DNA of 64,000 nt from Iris pallida. Its lineage: Eukaryota > Streptophyta > Magnoliopsida > Asparagales > Iridaceae. The notes below the pieces were generated by a model. That model worked only from the letters and a program-made list of their open reading frames with translations, ran no database searches and was not told the origin of the DNA. Both the position numbers and the translations under genes were made by a program. The stretch spans positions 4,504,572-4,568,571 of the forward strand of contig JANAVB010009599.1 of NCBI GenBank assembly GCA_029216955.1, given 5' to 3'. Below, piece after piece: positions 1 to 12,184 of the stretch (its first letter is position 1; each line of letters starts with the position of its first letter).

Positions 1-295
1 GATTTTCTAAATAAGGAATGATTAGATTCCATGAATTAAACCTTCCATGAATTAAATTAGATTTTTATAAATATAAACTTAACATAATTGATAATAGAAA
101 ATTAATAAGTTTAAAAGTATATATTTTTTATAAAAACAAAATCAAATTAAAAAAATAGTTTGACAAATTCCTTCATCAATACAAATATCTTTTATAGAAT
201 TAAGAAAAATAAAATTTATTTTCTAACTAGAAAATATGTAAAACTAAAAATAAAATATATAAAAAAATAAAAAAAATTTGGGAAGTGGGCTTACA
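1..295 (-). repeat. Element A 3' LTR, end fragment (copy 1)
   Basis: AT-rich sequence ending in GGGAAGTGGGCTTACA, the reverse complement of the LTR start TGTAAGCCCACTTCCC. It matches the last part of the LTRs at 7331-9304 and 20394-22105 and is followed at once by a polypurine tract on the minus strand. The rest of the LTR is left of the window. Confidence 0.85.
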
Positions 296-309
296 AATCT
301 ACCCACCTT
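296..309 (-). other. Polypurine tract of element A (copy 1)
   Basis: On the minus strand this reads AAGGTGGGTAGATT directly before the LTR start TGTAAG. It is nearly identical to T's tract (AAGGAGGGTAGATT, 48107-48120). In LTR retrotransposons this is the plus-strand primer site, and it marks the junction as a 3' LTR. Confidence 0.8.
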
Positions 310-3300
310 AGAAAAATTTTGACGCTCCTACACGAAAAATCGCTCGTCCTCGCATCGATTTATCGGAATCGTTCGTCCTCGCTGGGGCGTGATACTGTAC
401 GAGTCTGGAGTTGCACTCGTACAAGGCAAGATGACAAGTTATCATATAGTTATCTTTGATTTATGTATTAGCCTTGAAAGAAACAGAGTAATACGAAGCA
501 ATTCTCTTTATTCGATAAGCAGTGAAATTACAAAGGTTTTCAATAGCCCAATTGAATCATGCCAGATCGACTTACAACACTCAAGTTCTTTCTTGCCCAC
601 AAAGGATTTCATCGTTCCATACATCATGTCTTTTATATCTTGGCCCCATCAATCTTGTTGCATGTTCGAGCGTCAATGCAGTCGCACGCCTCAATACGCT
701 ACGACATTCTATGCCTCAATGCGTTCAAGCGAAGCTCCGCCGCGAGCAGACCATTCCATGAACCTGCAAGCAATCTGGTGGGAGATCAGTACTAATCCTC
801 TCGCGTACTGATCAGAGACCCACTTTACTAAACCGATATTAAGTAGATATATTGAATTATACGGTATACAATTTAGTGATCTTTCTATTTTTGCGTTAGG
901 ATCAGTTTCATATCATATTCGAAAGCAGTAAAGCATCTTATCATGGTAAGCATGTTATGTTTGATTTATGTAAACAAGAAAGCAGGCAACATACAATTCT
1001 CGTGTTCCTTCATGGCGACTTGTTACTGATTCGAGGCATTCGCCCTTGCGCCAATGCAAGATGAATACCTACTTATCTTTTTCTGTCAGGTTATAAGTGA
1101 TCGTTGAACAAGATCTCTGTGTGCTTGTATCATTCAGCTCACCGACCCCTATCTATATGAAGATCACTAACATTTGTAGATGTCAGAATGGACTTATGTT
1201 TCTCAACTGACATTGTGACGCTACCCATTCAGCCTAGGTTACGATCCTTACTGAAAGTTTCATAATGCATCAGTGCTCATAGGCACGACTATCATTCCTC
1301 CTAGGCCAAACAGTCCCAATGCACCAGCACGCCAGTTCGAGGAAAAACTCGTGTATGGGTTAATTCACAGTCCATTTGATCAACACGCATCTAAGCATAC
1401 AATCAAACATAGTCTGAGTCCGAAACTCAGACTTCGCATCATTTCGCATTTCTCGCATTTTTTCAATGTTTTCACTCTTTCTATGTTATCATATTCTTTG
1501 TTCGATTTCATTCTTCATTTCATTATTCTATGGCATCATGTCCCAATTCAAAGTTCGTCAAACGAACGACCCAAAGGCCTTGAACATTCCTAGACACCAT
1601 GCCACATTCGACAGTTCTGTCACATTTATGCCATAACTGTTCTTATTGCAATGAAGCCATATTTTATGATTCTCGTGCACGTACACATGTCTTGACACAA
1701 TTGTTCTCTATTCTTCGAGTTGTGCATGCGATGCATGCCTCGATACCGTATTTTCATGTTCTATGCCTTAGTGTTCAATGTTCATGGCTCGTGCACTAGG
1801 GTACTCACCTCAATAGTCTTTCAATGTGCTAGCCTTCTAACTCGTGCTCGAAGGCACGAACGACTCGTACACGGAGGCACTCGTCGATACAGTTATCCCA
1901 TGTTCTTATGGCTTGCGTACCGAAGTGCCTTTACGATATTCAATGTTCAATAACAACTCGTACATTTGATGTATGTTTCATTTCAATTGTTCTATCTAAT
2001 ATTCGACAGGCACTATGTTCATCTCTAGATCGAGCAACGCCCGTGGTCTCGATGGTTAACTTAGCATACAATGATACATTTTACTTCGACATGAAGGAGT
2101 AGAAAAGAAGGGTCAAAGTCCTTCCACCTTAAGCCGTCATTTTGCCGAGCCGATGTGGCTCAATTTCATAACTTTGTTGTATGGACAACTCTTCTGACTT
2201 AGCCATTTGAGCACTTCGTACTTCGTTGAATTATCTGACAGATTTGGCTTACCGTGCCTATGCCTCGGTCCGTTGCGAGACGATGATTTGGTTTTGCGAA
2301 CTCTGTTGCAAATAAGGCAAAAATATCGACCTCTTATATTTCAGGTAAACGTATAGCCTACACACAATTAAAATCAATATTCGTTCGAATCGGATTTGTT
2401 CGTTGCATCGATTCGATTTCGTAGAATTTTGAACTGACTCACTGCTTTCTCTCGGGCCAACTTAACACTTATATCGATCTTACTCGATGCATTGCTCGGA
2501 TCAACATAACTCTTTGTATTGATTCGTAATGATACATATTTCAGGTCAACGTAACTTTTCGAGTCAATGACTCAACATAATGTACCGTGCAGAGCGGGAC
2601 ATTATATAATATACTACTCAAAACAAGGTTCGTCCTCGAACCGAAACCAATACTCTTTCTAAGTGTCTCTAGATCATTTCACGATCTCGCCCAACTATCA
2701 GTGTTCTGTTTCAAACACTTGTGCAAGCTTTCATTAACATATCAGTCTTTCTTGTAGCTCGATTTGAATTCAGTATACAACTTTGATTTAGATAGTACAC
2801 ATTCAAGGCATCCCAAAAATATATGTATTTCAGCTAGCCCAGTGGTAGAAAATTGGAACAAAGCTGACAGGTAAATTTCAATCCTATGCTTGCCATCTCG
2901 TACTCTAGATCGGACTTATCTTTAGCGTCTGTTCTCAAAATTTTATCACATATATATATTTGATACATACGTGATTCATTCAACAAAGTCACTACATACG
3001 ACGCGAATAAAAAAACACATTTCTTATTTCGTATGTTTCGTATGGACCATCAATTATATGCGTCGCGTCGAGTCGTTGCACATCCGATTGTAGCGAGCCT
3101 TCATAATGCCTTGCGTTTGAAGTCGTTGTCCAACTATTTCTGAAGTTTCACATTGCAACTCATCTCGATACGATTTCTTTTTTGTTGACTTGCAAACGTA
3201 TCAACATTCATGACAATGCCTGCTAGGTGACTTACATAGACACCGTACTTAAATTTCTCCGATGCAAGTTAAATTGACGATGCTCAAAGGCAACGATCGC

Positions 3301-6300
3301 TTTGACACAAAAGTCTCTACGACGCATTTACGTTCGATTCCTATCGAGTAGGAATTTCTTAGCCAAATTTCCATCTTGTTCGTCTCGCAACATCGAATAT
3401 AAGTTTGATTCGCGCAAGTTCAATTGCAAGGTGAATCAAGTTTCAAAGACACAATTTTGAAAGTCATTATCTTATTGCTCACTCTCGTGCATAGCACGAT
3501 TCTCAAAACCGCCTATTCATATCAACAAGTTTGTTCGTGAAATTTTTTATTTCGAATCGACCAACATAATCATTCAAGCATTCATCCGACCATTCTCAAA
3601 ATCCGATTATATCATTCTCAGTCGAAGCTATTCCATCAATTATCAAAATAATTATTCGATCGCCTAGACTTATCATCAACATGCACAACATAATTTTCTT
3701 TCTTGACGCAATTTCGTATGCGACATCATTTGGGTCATCTTATAGGTCTGTAACATTTACTTTGATTTGACGGTCAAGTCTTCTAGGGTCAGCTGTCCCG
3801 AAGATACGCTCGATAATTGTGGATCATTAATGAAGGACAGTTACTACGAACCATACTTTATTATTTCAGAGCCAAATAATGTTTCAACAATTTCTATCGA
3901 AATTCGGACATAATCATTTCCTACGCAACTGAGGCGCAACTATTCTCCGAATAATTCATGCTCTACCATTGATGATTCCGTAATTCACGAAACATCTACT
4001 CGTATTGAGTTCGAGTCTTTCTACCCACAATCAACACCCGAGATGCTATATGCATCAAAATGATCGTCGATGACACATAGTCTCATCTTAATCAATTACA
4101 AAGTTTACGATCAACCAGTTCGATATTCTCGTATTGCTATTTCCAAAGTCTAAATATCGTAGGTTCGCTCAGTTTTGTATTCCAACATCGTGCTTACTTT
4201 TCTAGCGTATCGATTTTGATAACGCGAGGGTCAACTTTGAATCTGTATCAACGTCAACTTAACTCGCATCACATACATCCAAGTTGATAAGAAACTTTTT
4301 TATATGCATCATATCGTTTTTTCGATTCGTCGCATCCCGCTATACTTTGATCGCGCAACTGAGTTACCGATTATCCAACATCGAACCCTCGATTTATACG
4401 ATCACGCCTCTAAGTTTCGCATATTTCAGTCATACTCAAATGAGTTTCGTCGCAACGTAACCAACTATCTCTTAGGCATGAATTATCTGCATCTACCGAC
4501 TTTTCATCGAGATCACAATTCATGCGATCCGATTACAATTTGTATCGCCAACCTTTTCATCGAGTTCGCAAGTCATGCGACCCAATTACAATTCACATAG
4601 ACCAACATTTTTATTGAGTTTGCAATTTGTGCGATTCGATTATAACATTGAGTTTGCTTTTTCGCTAATCCGATTATTGTCTCGAACCAAAACCGTTTCA
4701 CTAGTCCCGGTTATTCGACCGACTTATAGAACTTTTTGTCCGACGTATCATTTAATGATACAAGTCCTGCCTTACCATTTTAACCGATTATCGAAGAATA
4801 CTTGTATCAATATTCTGCCATACAAATTTTCAATCAAGTCTCGGTACTATCCCATTCGTTGTGGACAAACCTTTCGCGATTCACGCAATGTGTCGATGCA
4901 ATCCATCGCACAAGTGGTATAGCATATACCACCCAAAAATTGAGTCATTCATCGCATAGGTGGTATGGTATATACCATTCAGAAATCAAGTCATTTCCGT
5001 CGCATCATACTAGGTATGAACCAACAATCTATTCTAAGTTACGATTTTTGCAATGATCATGCCGATCACAACCACAACTTTCGATTAATCAAAATTCGAC
5101 ACAACTCGACCAATGTATTCATTTGCCAACACAAGCTCGGTGCATAACCGAACGATTCGTTCCCACCGACTTATAATTTCAGTTCCCTCTATTGCATCTC
5201 GTGTAACATTTTATTTCAGTTCCCTCCGTTGCATCTCGTGCAACGCTTTATTTCTGATATTCAAAGCCAATACTCGAATCCGTTCAACATATTCGATATC
5301 AACTTTCATGTTCATTCACAACATACAAATCATAATTCAACTCGTTGCATTTCATGCAACGAAAATATCTCGCTACTTCTGTTATATCGATGGAACCAAC
5401 ATTTCTTATACCGACTTGCTACATTGAATAACAAATATCTCGATTCATATTTCACAACGTGTTGCACTTGCAGAAACAAACATTTCAATTCACATCTCCC
5501 GACATGTTGCACTTGCAGCAACAACATTTTACATCTTTTTCAGCAAACATCATATAATTTTCAAAACACATACGACAAAATTACACGACTTGTATTAGAC
5601 TTATTGTATGGAACATCCAGTACAGCATCGAGTAGAGTCAAGAGTGATTTGATTGGTGGTGGATAATTCTTTGGAATTAAAATGAAGCAAGCGTTATGAG
5701 GAAATTGAACCTAGAGCTCTTCAAATGATACGATTAGGCATGATTAAGAATATAATCAAGAAATGATACAATTAACGATCAAAATAGGTTAGGCATAATC
5801 ATGGATTGAATCGAAAGCTCAATAAAAGATATGATTTGACCCGATCAAAATATAGTAAAAAATGGTTAGTCAAAACCTAGTCTTGGTTAAGGATAGAATC
5901 GAAATAGAATTTTCTCAACAAGAAAAGTCATTAGGCACGATTATCTATTAACCAAAATCATTCGAGCACAATTATAGAATCAAAATCTAGGAAAAGATGC
6001 AAATTGGACTGATTGAAATATAATCAAGATAGTCTAGTCGCGATCAAAATCGTTTAAGAATGATCAAATCGAAATCGTTTCGGCACGATCCGTTATTTAA
6101 CCCAAATTATTTAGGCACGATTATCAAATCTAGATATGATTATGTATCTAGTGAAAGAAATTAAAATAGGTTTAAAAGATTACTAGGAAACCTACTAATG
6201 ATATGAAAAAAGATAAAAAAGAAAGGTTCAAGAAAGGAAAAGATAAGAACTAAATCAAATTTAAGTGAGGGTGCATGAAATTACAAATCATGAAAATCAA

Positions 6301-7306
6301 TAGTCTCCATAAAAGACTATATGCCAAAAAGGATATAGTCTCCATAATATTCGAAAACCATAGCATATACGAAGTCATTTACCGAGAATTTATGCCTCGC
6401 CAGTATACATCTGGCTGCAATAAACCCTTGGTTCCATGACTCAAATAAGAATACGGTATCGAATGCTTTATCAACTCTATCCAATATTGACATAACAACT
6501 CAAAGATCAAAATAGGACAATTAGACATAGTTTAATATTATTCGATAATTTACACTTACTTGAAACTACTTCAAGTTAGGTGTCATGTCTTGCCAGTGCG
6601 CTGCTGGCTGCAGAGAACCCACAGTCTCCGTAATTCAAATAAATGGAGACAGTGCGCATCAACCTTGCCATTGTAACTCATCGAAATTATTGTAACTATA
6701 TCCATAAGAATTTCAAAGGAGCTTCTGGAAATTCAAACAAGTCGATCATGATAGAAAAAATGTAAGTATCTGTCCTTGAAGTAAAAGTATCAATTTTGAA
6801 AATAAAATGATCGCAAAATGAACGAAGACGACTTAGAATTAATATATGAATAATTGAATCAGGTTAGGCTCAAAACTCAATAGATGCAAATAGAGTATCG
6901 ACTCTTAGAAAAATAATTACTTATGACCAATGGGAAATAAATAAGCAATGGCGATGTTTAGCGAAGGCATAAAATAAAATTGTCCAAATGATCAAGATTA
7001 GGAATTGAATCCTAGGAAGTCCTAACTTACCAAGCGAACAGTCTACCCACCTTTGATCCTACCGTTGTATTAAATATCTAATAGGGTTTATAATTCAATA
7101 GATTCTACCTAAATCATATGGCCTATATAGCAATCTTAACTACCCAATAGTCAAATTGAATAAGGGACTCCCTATGGTGTACTTAGTCCTTCATTCTTCT
7201 AAAATCAAATCAATCCTAATTGTGAATGAGCACTTCCTAGTTGCAGGCTCGCAATAGTGCGACTAACTTAAGTACTATTATGAGTTCGCACAATTTTGCG
7301 AAAGTA
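310..7306 (-). mobile_element. Element A internal region, no recognisable genes (copy 1)
   Basis: Seven kilobases between polypurine tract and primer site. I found no gag, protease, RT, integrase or chromodomain motif on either strand, and the short open frames resemble no retroelement protein. CpG is frequent although the DNA is AT-rich. Short inverted repeats recur, for example a 9-bp stem at 784-813, an 8-bp stem at 1412-1432 and a 6-bp stem at 2627-2642. Two diverged copies of a GCCAG-N7-CTGGC stem lie at 6399-6415 and 6592-6608. The layout fits a non-autonomous LTR element. Decay beyond recognition is the alternative. Confidence 0.6.
4480..5545. repeat. Palindrome-rich degenerate short repeats in A (copy 1)
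   Basis: Several families of two or three tandem units, each about 40-60 bp: 4495-4650 (CATCGAG...ATGCGA...GATTACAAT units), 4885-5000 (CATCGCA...GGTATA units), 5170-5260 (TTTCAGTTCCCTC...TTGCATCTCGTG units) and 5455-5530 (GTTGCACTTGCAG units). Many units carry a short palindrome, such as CGTTGCAT-TTC-ATGCAACG and GTGGTATA-GCA-TATACCAC. No coding potential is evident. Confidence 0.65.
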
Positions 7307-7324
7307 GACTTGCATGGGCTACCA
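7307..7324 (-). other. Primer binding site of element A, tRNA-Ile type (copy 1)
   Basis: On the minus strand this reads TGGTAGCCCATGCAAGTC, two mismatches from T's site TGGTGGCCCATGCAGGTC. It lies a few bases inside the 5' LTR, where minus-strand DNA synthesis starts. The reverse complement ends in CCA after a sequence matching the 3' half of plant tRNA-Ile(AAU) as I remember it. Confidence 0.75.
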
Positions 7325-7330
7325 AAAAAA

Positions 7331-9304
7331 CTTATCATGACCTGCTTCCGCTTTTCGGGATACGAGTACGCAGCCAAGCCCAGCCTATGCCGCAGCATCA
7401 GCGGTAGTACATTGTATAGGTCTCGATATCAATCTTAAATACAACAAAGTCACATCTATTGCTCATTTACAATAATTATTTTATTTACAATTCTAATAAT
7501 ACAAAACATGCTAAATACATAAATACAAGAATTCTAATATATCCAGAATCTAAGGTCGCCTCCAGAATATCTTTAAATCCCTTGTATGGTTTATAGCGCA
7601 AAAGTAGAAATCATGCCAAGTCACCTACAATGATCTAGTCAGGAAAGGAGTAAAATACAATTCTATTGCATTTAATATAAATTCATATAAAATAAGCTAG
7701 ACAGAAGTGGTGCAATAGAAAATAAAGAAACATGTAGCTGAGCTAGAAATAATAAACATGTACAAGAAACCACTAGCAAGAACATGGATGAGCAAGACAA
7801 CTAGCAATGAACATATACAATAAACAGACAGTGTGTTTGAAATACTTTTCAACATGTGAACTGTTGGGCTAATACGACACCTCATACTATGGCTATCCAC
7901 ATTTTTGATACGGCTAACCCATACATGAGGTGTATGACTTAGCTATCCATATTAACATTCATTGGAGTTTGTTCACACGTCTACTTAGCATCTTCCCTCC
8001 CGACTCACTAAACAGTCAATAAACGAGCAATGATACAATCAAGCCTATCGTGTCACAATCGTATCTCAACTGGAAACTCAATGAAAAGATAGCATTATAA
8101 TATAATAAGCACATAAAGCAATAGTGTACTTGCCTCAAGTTAAGTTGCAGTTGTTGTGTGACTTGGTCATGTTGGCACAAAATATGTCAAAATCTGTAGT
8201 CATAATTGGTCCGAAGAGATAATGATGTCGAGATCCATAATATCCAATGATTCTTAGATAAGCCCAATATAAAGAAACTCCAAATTTGTCGTTATGGCTA
8301 ATCATGACCAAATTGGTAAATTATCAGTCAAATCTGAGTTCAACGATTAAAATAAATATTAAACGTATTTTTAAATTTTTGGAAAAACTATATGTTGTTG
8401 ATCTTCTTGTCAACTTTCTAAAACTTCAAACGGATCGCAAAACAAAGTTAGGGATCTCCCGAAATCTCGAAAATGGTGCAACACATCAATATTTGGACAA
8501 TGGGCACTCAAACATTTTTTCTAAAATTTACGTTCATAATTACAGAAAATAAATTATAGATTTGAAAAGCTAACCTCAATATGCTTCTAACAAAACAATT
8601 GGAGGTAAAACAGAGTTAGGAGTTGGCCGCAACGGCCTCGCGAAGTTGTTATAGCTTCAAAAAAATGAGGCTGAATTTATGACAAATTTTGGACGAAAAA
8701 TAGAAGAATTTTAGAAAAGAATATGGGAGATGACATAGGTTCAATAGGTATATATAATGGATAGCAAATACTTGATTAGGATTAGATTAGAAGGGTTTTG
8801 ATTTTGGGAGAAGAATATGGACTCCTTAAATAGATGGAGATTGACTCATAATTTCCTAATTTAGAAGGGTCAAAAATATAATTAATAAATATTTCCATTA
8901 AATTCAAATCAAATGAATCTCAAAATTATATAGATCAAATCTTAACCATAATTGATCATAACAATAATTGGGTTTATGGAAAAAAAGCAAAATGAGGCTT
9001 CCCTTTCTATAGGAGATGGGAGATTTCTTAAATAAGGAAGGATTAGATTCGATGAATTAAATCCTTTCATGAATTAAATTAGATTTTTATAAATATAAAC
9101 TTAAACATAATTGATAATAGAAAATTAATAAGTTTAAAAGTATATCTTTTTATAAAAACAAAATTAAATTAAAAAATAGTTTGACAAATCCCTTCGTCAA
9201 TACAAATATCTTTTATAGAATTTAAAAAAAATTATTTTCTAACTAGAAAATATATAAAACTAAAATATATAAAAAAATAAAAAATTTCGGGAAGTGGGCT
9301 TACA
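7331..9304 (-). repeat. Element A 5' LTR (copy 1)
   Basis: About 1.97 kb in reverse orientation. Its left edge is the LTR 3' end (GGTCATGATA when read on the minus strand) and its right edge is ...GGGCTTACA (LTR start TGTAAGCCC). It is related to 20394-22105 and more distantly to E. The left 85 bases hold the CpG-rich terminal module common to all the LTRs here. Confidence 0.8.
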
Positions 9305-12184
9305 CCTACACCGCAGCATCGACGGTAGAATGCTGTTTAGGTCACTGTGCTATCTAAACAGTCTAAGAATATATATAAAATACAACCTGTCAATATAAAT
9401 CATATATCCGAACGAAGGACGATATAACATCTAGAATCTCATACTTAATCATAGATACTAAAGGAAATAATTGCACAAAATGATATAAGATATGAAATGA
9501 TGAAATAGAGAAGTCTAGTAGCATAAGTCAAAAACACAACAGAGTCTAGAAGTCTAATAACTCAATAAATACATGTCTCAAATAAAATAACAAGTTCAAG
9601 TCTCAATAACTGAAAACAAATCCAGTAATCCTAGCTACTAGGTAAGGCACCACTAGTGGTGCATTCTCAACGGGCACCGACTCCAAAGGAAGCTCCTGGG
9701 CATAGTCCTCGTCTACTCCGGATCCGTAGTGTGTAGGATAGAAGTCCTTTAAGTCTTCTGAAAAATGTTATTCAGTCAGGATTAGAGCGAAGCACATCTC
9801 CAAAAACAGTTTCAACTAAACGATAAAGACTATAAAACAGTTATAGTAAGTAATACATGATGAGTAAGAAAGGCTGAATCCTAAAATAAAATAGAGCAAC
9901 GGTTAAATCAAGGGCAACGAAAATAAGCATGGTGAAACAAGTGGGTATGGTAATAAGGATAATAAATAAAAGAGAACTAAGCTAAATTAGGCGTGATGTG
10001 TCCAGCAAGTACAATATAACCGACAAGAATGTAAATAACTAGTGTGTTTTGAAATACCACTTTCGATATATAAATATCTAGGGATAATATGGCTTATCGC
10101 ACGTAAGGTGTGCGACTGCTATCATTCCAGATTAGACCAGTAGGGCGATTCCAGATTTTAGGAATTTTTACATGTCTACTCAAGTATTTCCCCGTACAAC
10201 TAGTATAAATGAATCCAAATCTCGACACACAAATCAAGTACAAGGCCAGCCAGATAAAAGTAGGTGATGCCAGTAGTGAATCCTGATGTAGAGCCAGACA
10301 AGTATGACGCAAGTGTCGCAAGAGATTGAATCCATAAATACCAATCCGTATCTCCACCGTGTTGAAATCAAGTAATATAATACTATATACCAGAATCATG
10401 GAAATAATCAAATAATAAAAAATATCATAGAATGTACTCGCGTGTGGTCCTGAGCAACAAGTGTGAATCGAGGTCCAAAGTGGAGTCACAAAGACCTAAA
10501 TATGAAATATAAATGCTAATTTGTGTTTCAGTGCGTTAAACATCGATATCTAAGATGAAATATGATTTTTAGGTCAATTCTAGGTCATAGAGGTCAAAAT
10601 AGGTCAATAATAGGTCTCTGTGGTCAACTAGGTCAATTTGACTCAAGGATTACTAGTCAACTTTGATCAAACTAGGTCAAACCTAAGTTTCTAGGTCAAT
10701 ACCTTGTCATATCAAGGTAATCTAACCTACACTAGTCAATACTAGGCTTACTCTTGGCATTTACCTGATTGGATGCACATAGGGTATCTTGCTATACCTT
10801 ACCCTATTACACAAATACCTTATACCTATTACCTAACCTATTACTCATACGTAAAACCCAAATATAGTATCCATGTATCACATGGATACACATAGGTTCA
10901 AATAGGTAATACTCTATCTATTTACCCTATACTTATATACCTTACCTTCCTATACCTTATGCTATTTGGCCACATAACCTATACATACATATACCATATT
11001 ATGGATAGCCCTATGTATCCTTATATGGATACATCCCTTTACCTTAACCAATGACACTCTCATAGGTTCTATGCCTAGCCCCTTTACTTCCTAGGATTAC
11101 CTACACAATTCTTTACCTATACACACACTCTCATTTACCCATACTAGACACACAGACATAAACTATACTCACACATGTGTGTTACTCACTATACACACAC
11201 TCACTCTCTCAACAACTCATGTGACATACACACATGCACTCACACACCAAGACACTCAAGCACAAACATGTATGTATCACTCACTCACACAAACAATTTC
11301 TCTACACTCATGTTCACTTCACTCTCACACACAAACACAAGCACACACATGTGTGTACATCACTCACTCACCTACACACAAGCTTACATCACTCACCTCC
11401 ACTCATGTGACACACACACATGCACTCACACACATAAACACACAAGCACATACTGTGTTTATCACTCACTCACGCACACATAAACTCATATATGCACTAC
11501 CTGTGCATAGCCCAAGGCCTGTGTAAGGCCTGACAAGTGCACAAGTGTACTGCTGTACTGCCTGTGCAGTGCACACGTTTGTGTAAGTCCTTGGTATAAT
11601 GCCCTACTGCCAAGGGGATCACCCCCCTGCCTGTGCACTTTCTGTACATGCCAATGCCTGTGTAGGGACCTATGCTCCCTGCCTACTGCTACAGTGTAGA
11701 AGGGCTACCCATGTGCAAGCACTGATATGCACTTGCTGCCCGTGGGTGCTATTTTACACCCTGTGCACAGCCTGCAGGGAAGTCCCCTATTGCTAGGCTC
11801 TGTGTGCAAGAGTACATACTGCCATGTTGCTCCTGTGTGTAAGGTTGGCCTGCCCAAATGGCAACCTTGCACACTGCCCATAGCAGGACCATTTCCCCTC
11901 CTTTCCTCACATATACCTGCTGTCCCCTAGTAGCTTGCACACTCCTGTGCAAACAATAGGTGGGGGGAAACCCCCTTCTAACACACACATGTATTCACAC
12001 ACATTCATGGATACATACCACTCAATCTTCCCTCTTCAAATATATTCTAACTCACTAACACTCATACACACATGCTGCCCCTTCATTCTCGTCCTATTCC
12101 ATTACACACACACATAATAGGCACACACTCATGTTCCTACGCACATATGCATTCATATATAGGTATGTGCTCCTATATATTTAG
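9305..12184 (-). repeat. LTR fragment D, split by A and B (copy 1)
   Basis: It begins inside the terminal LTR module in reverse orientation (CCTACACCGCAGCATCG), where A was inserted. At 10570-10700 it has GGTCAA repeats, the reverse of the TTGACC cluster in T's LTR. At 11150-11480 and 11980-12120 it is rich in CACACA and CACTCA words, and CCTGTGCA-like words recur at 11500-11950. It stops at B's start at 12185. It appears to be an LTR of a T-related family. The threonine/histidine-rich open frames here are simple-repeat artefacts. Confidence 0.65.

Noticed and set aside
389..811. 140-codon frame in element A (133-codon version at 22199-22600)
   Set aside because: Antisense to the element, frameshifted between two otherwise near-identical copies, no recognisable motif.
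2627..2642. tRNA T-arm-like GGTTCG...CGAACC
   Set aside because: No anticodon arm, acceptor stem or A box around it; only a 6-bp hairpin.
4480..5545. CRISPR-like array
   Set aside because: Units are degenerate, adjacent and of mixed families, with no constant repeat and unique spacers; the context is plant DNA.
5229..5666. 145-codon cysteine-rich frame (also 27029-27466)
   Set aside because: Produced by the GTTGCACTTGCAG tandem units; the CCTC repeats in the protein mirror the DNA repeats.
11175..11526. Histidine/threonine-rich frames (also 32976-33327 and 63193-63597)
   Set aside because: Translations of CA-rich repeats in LTR D.
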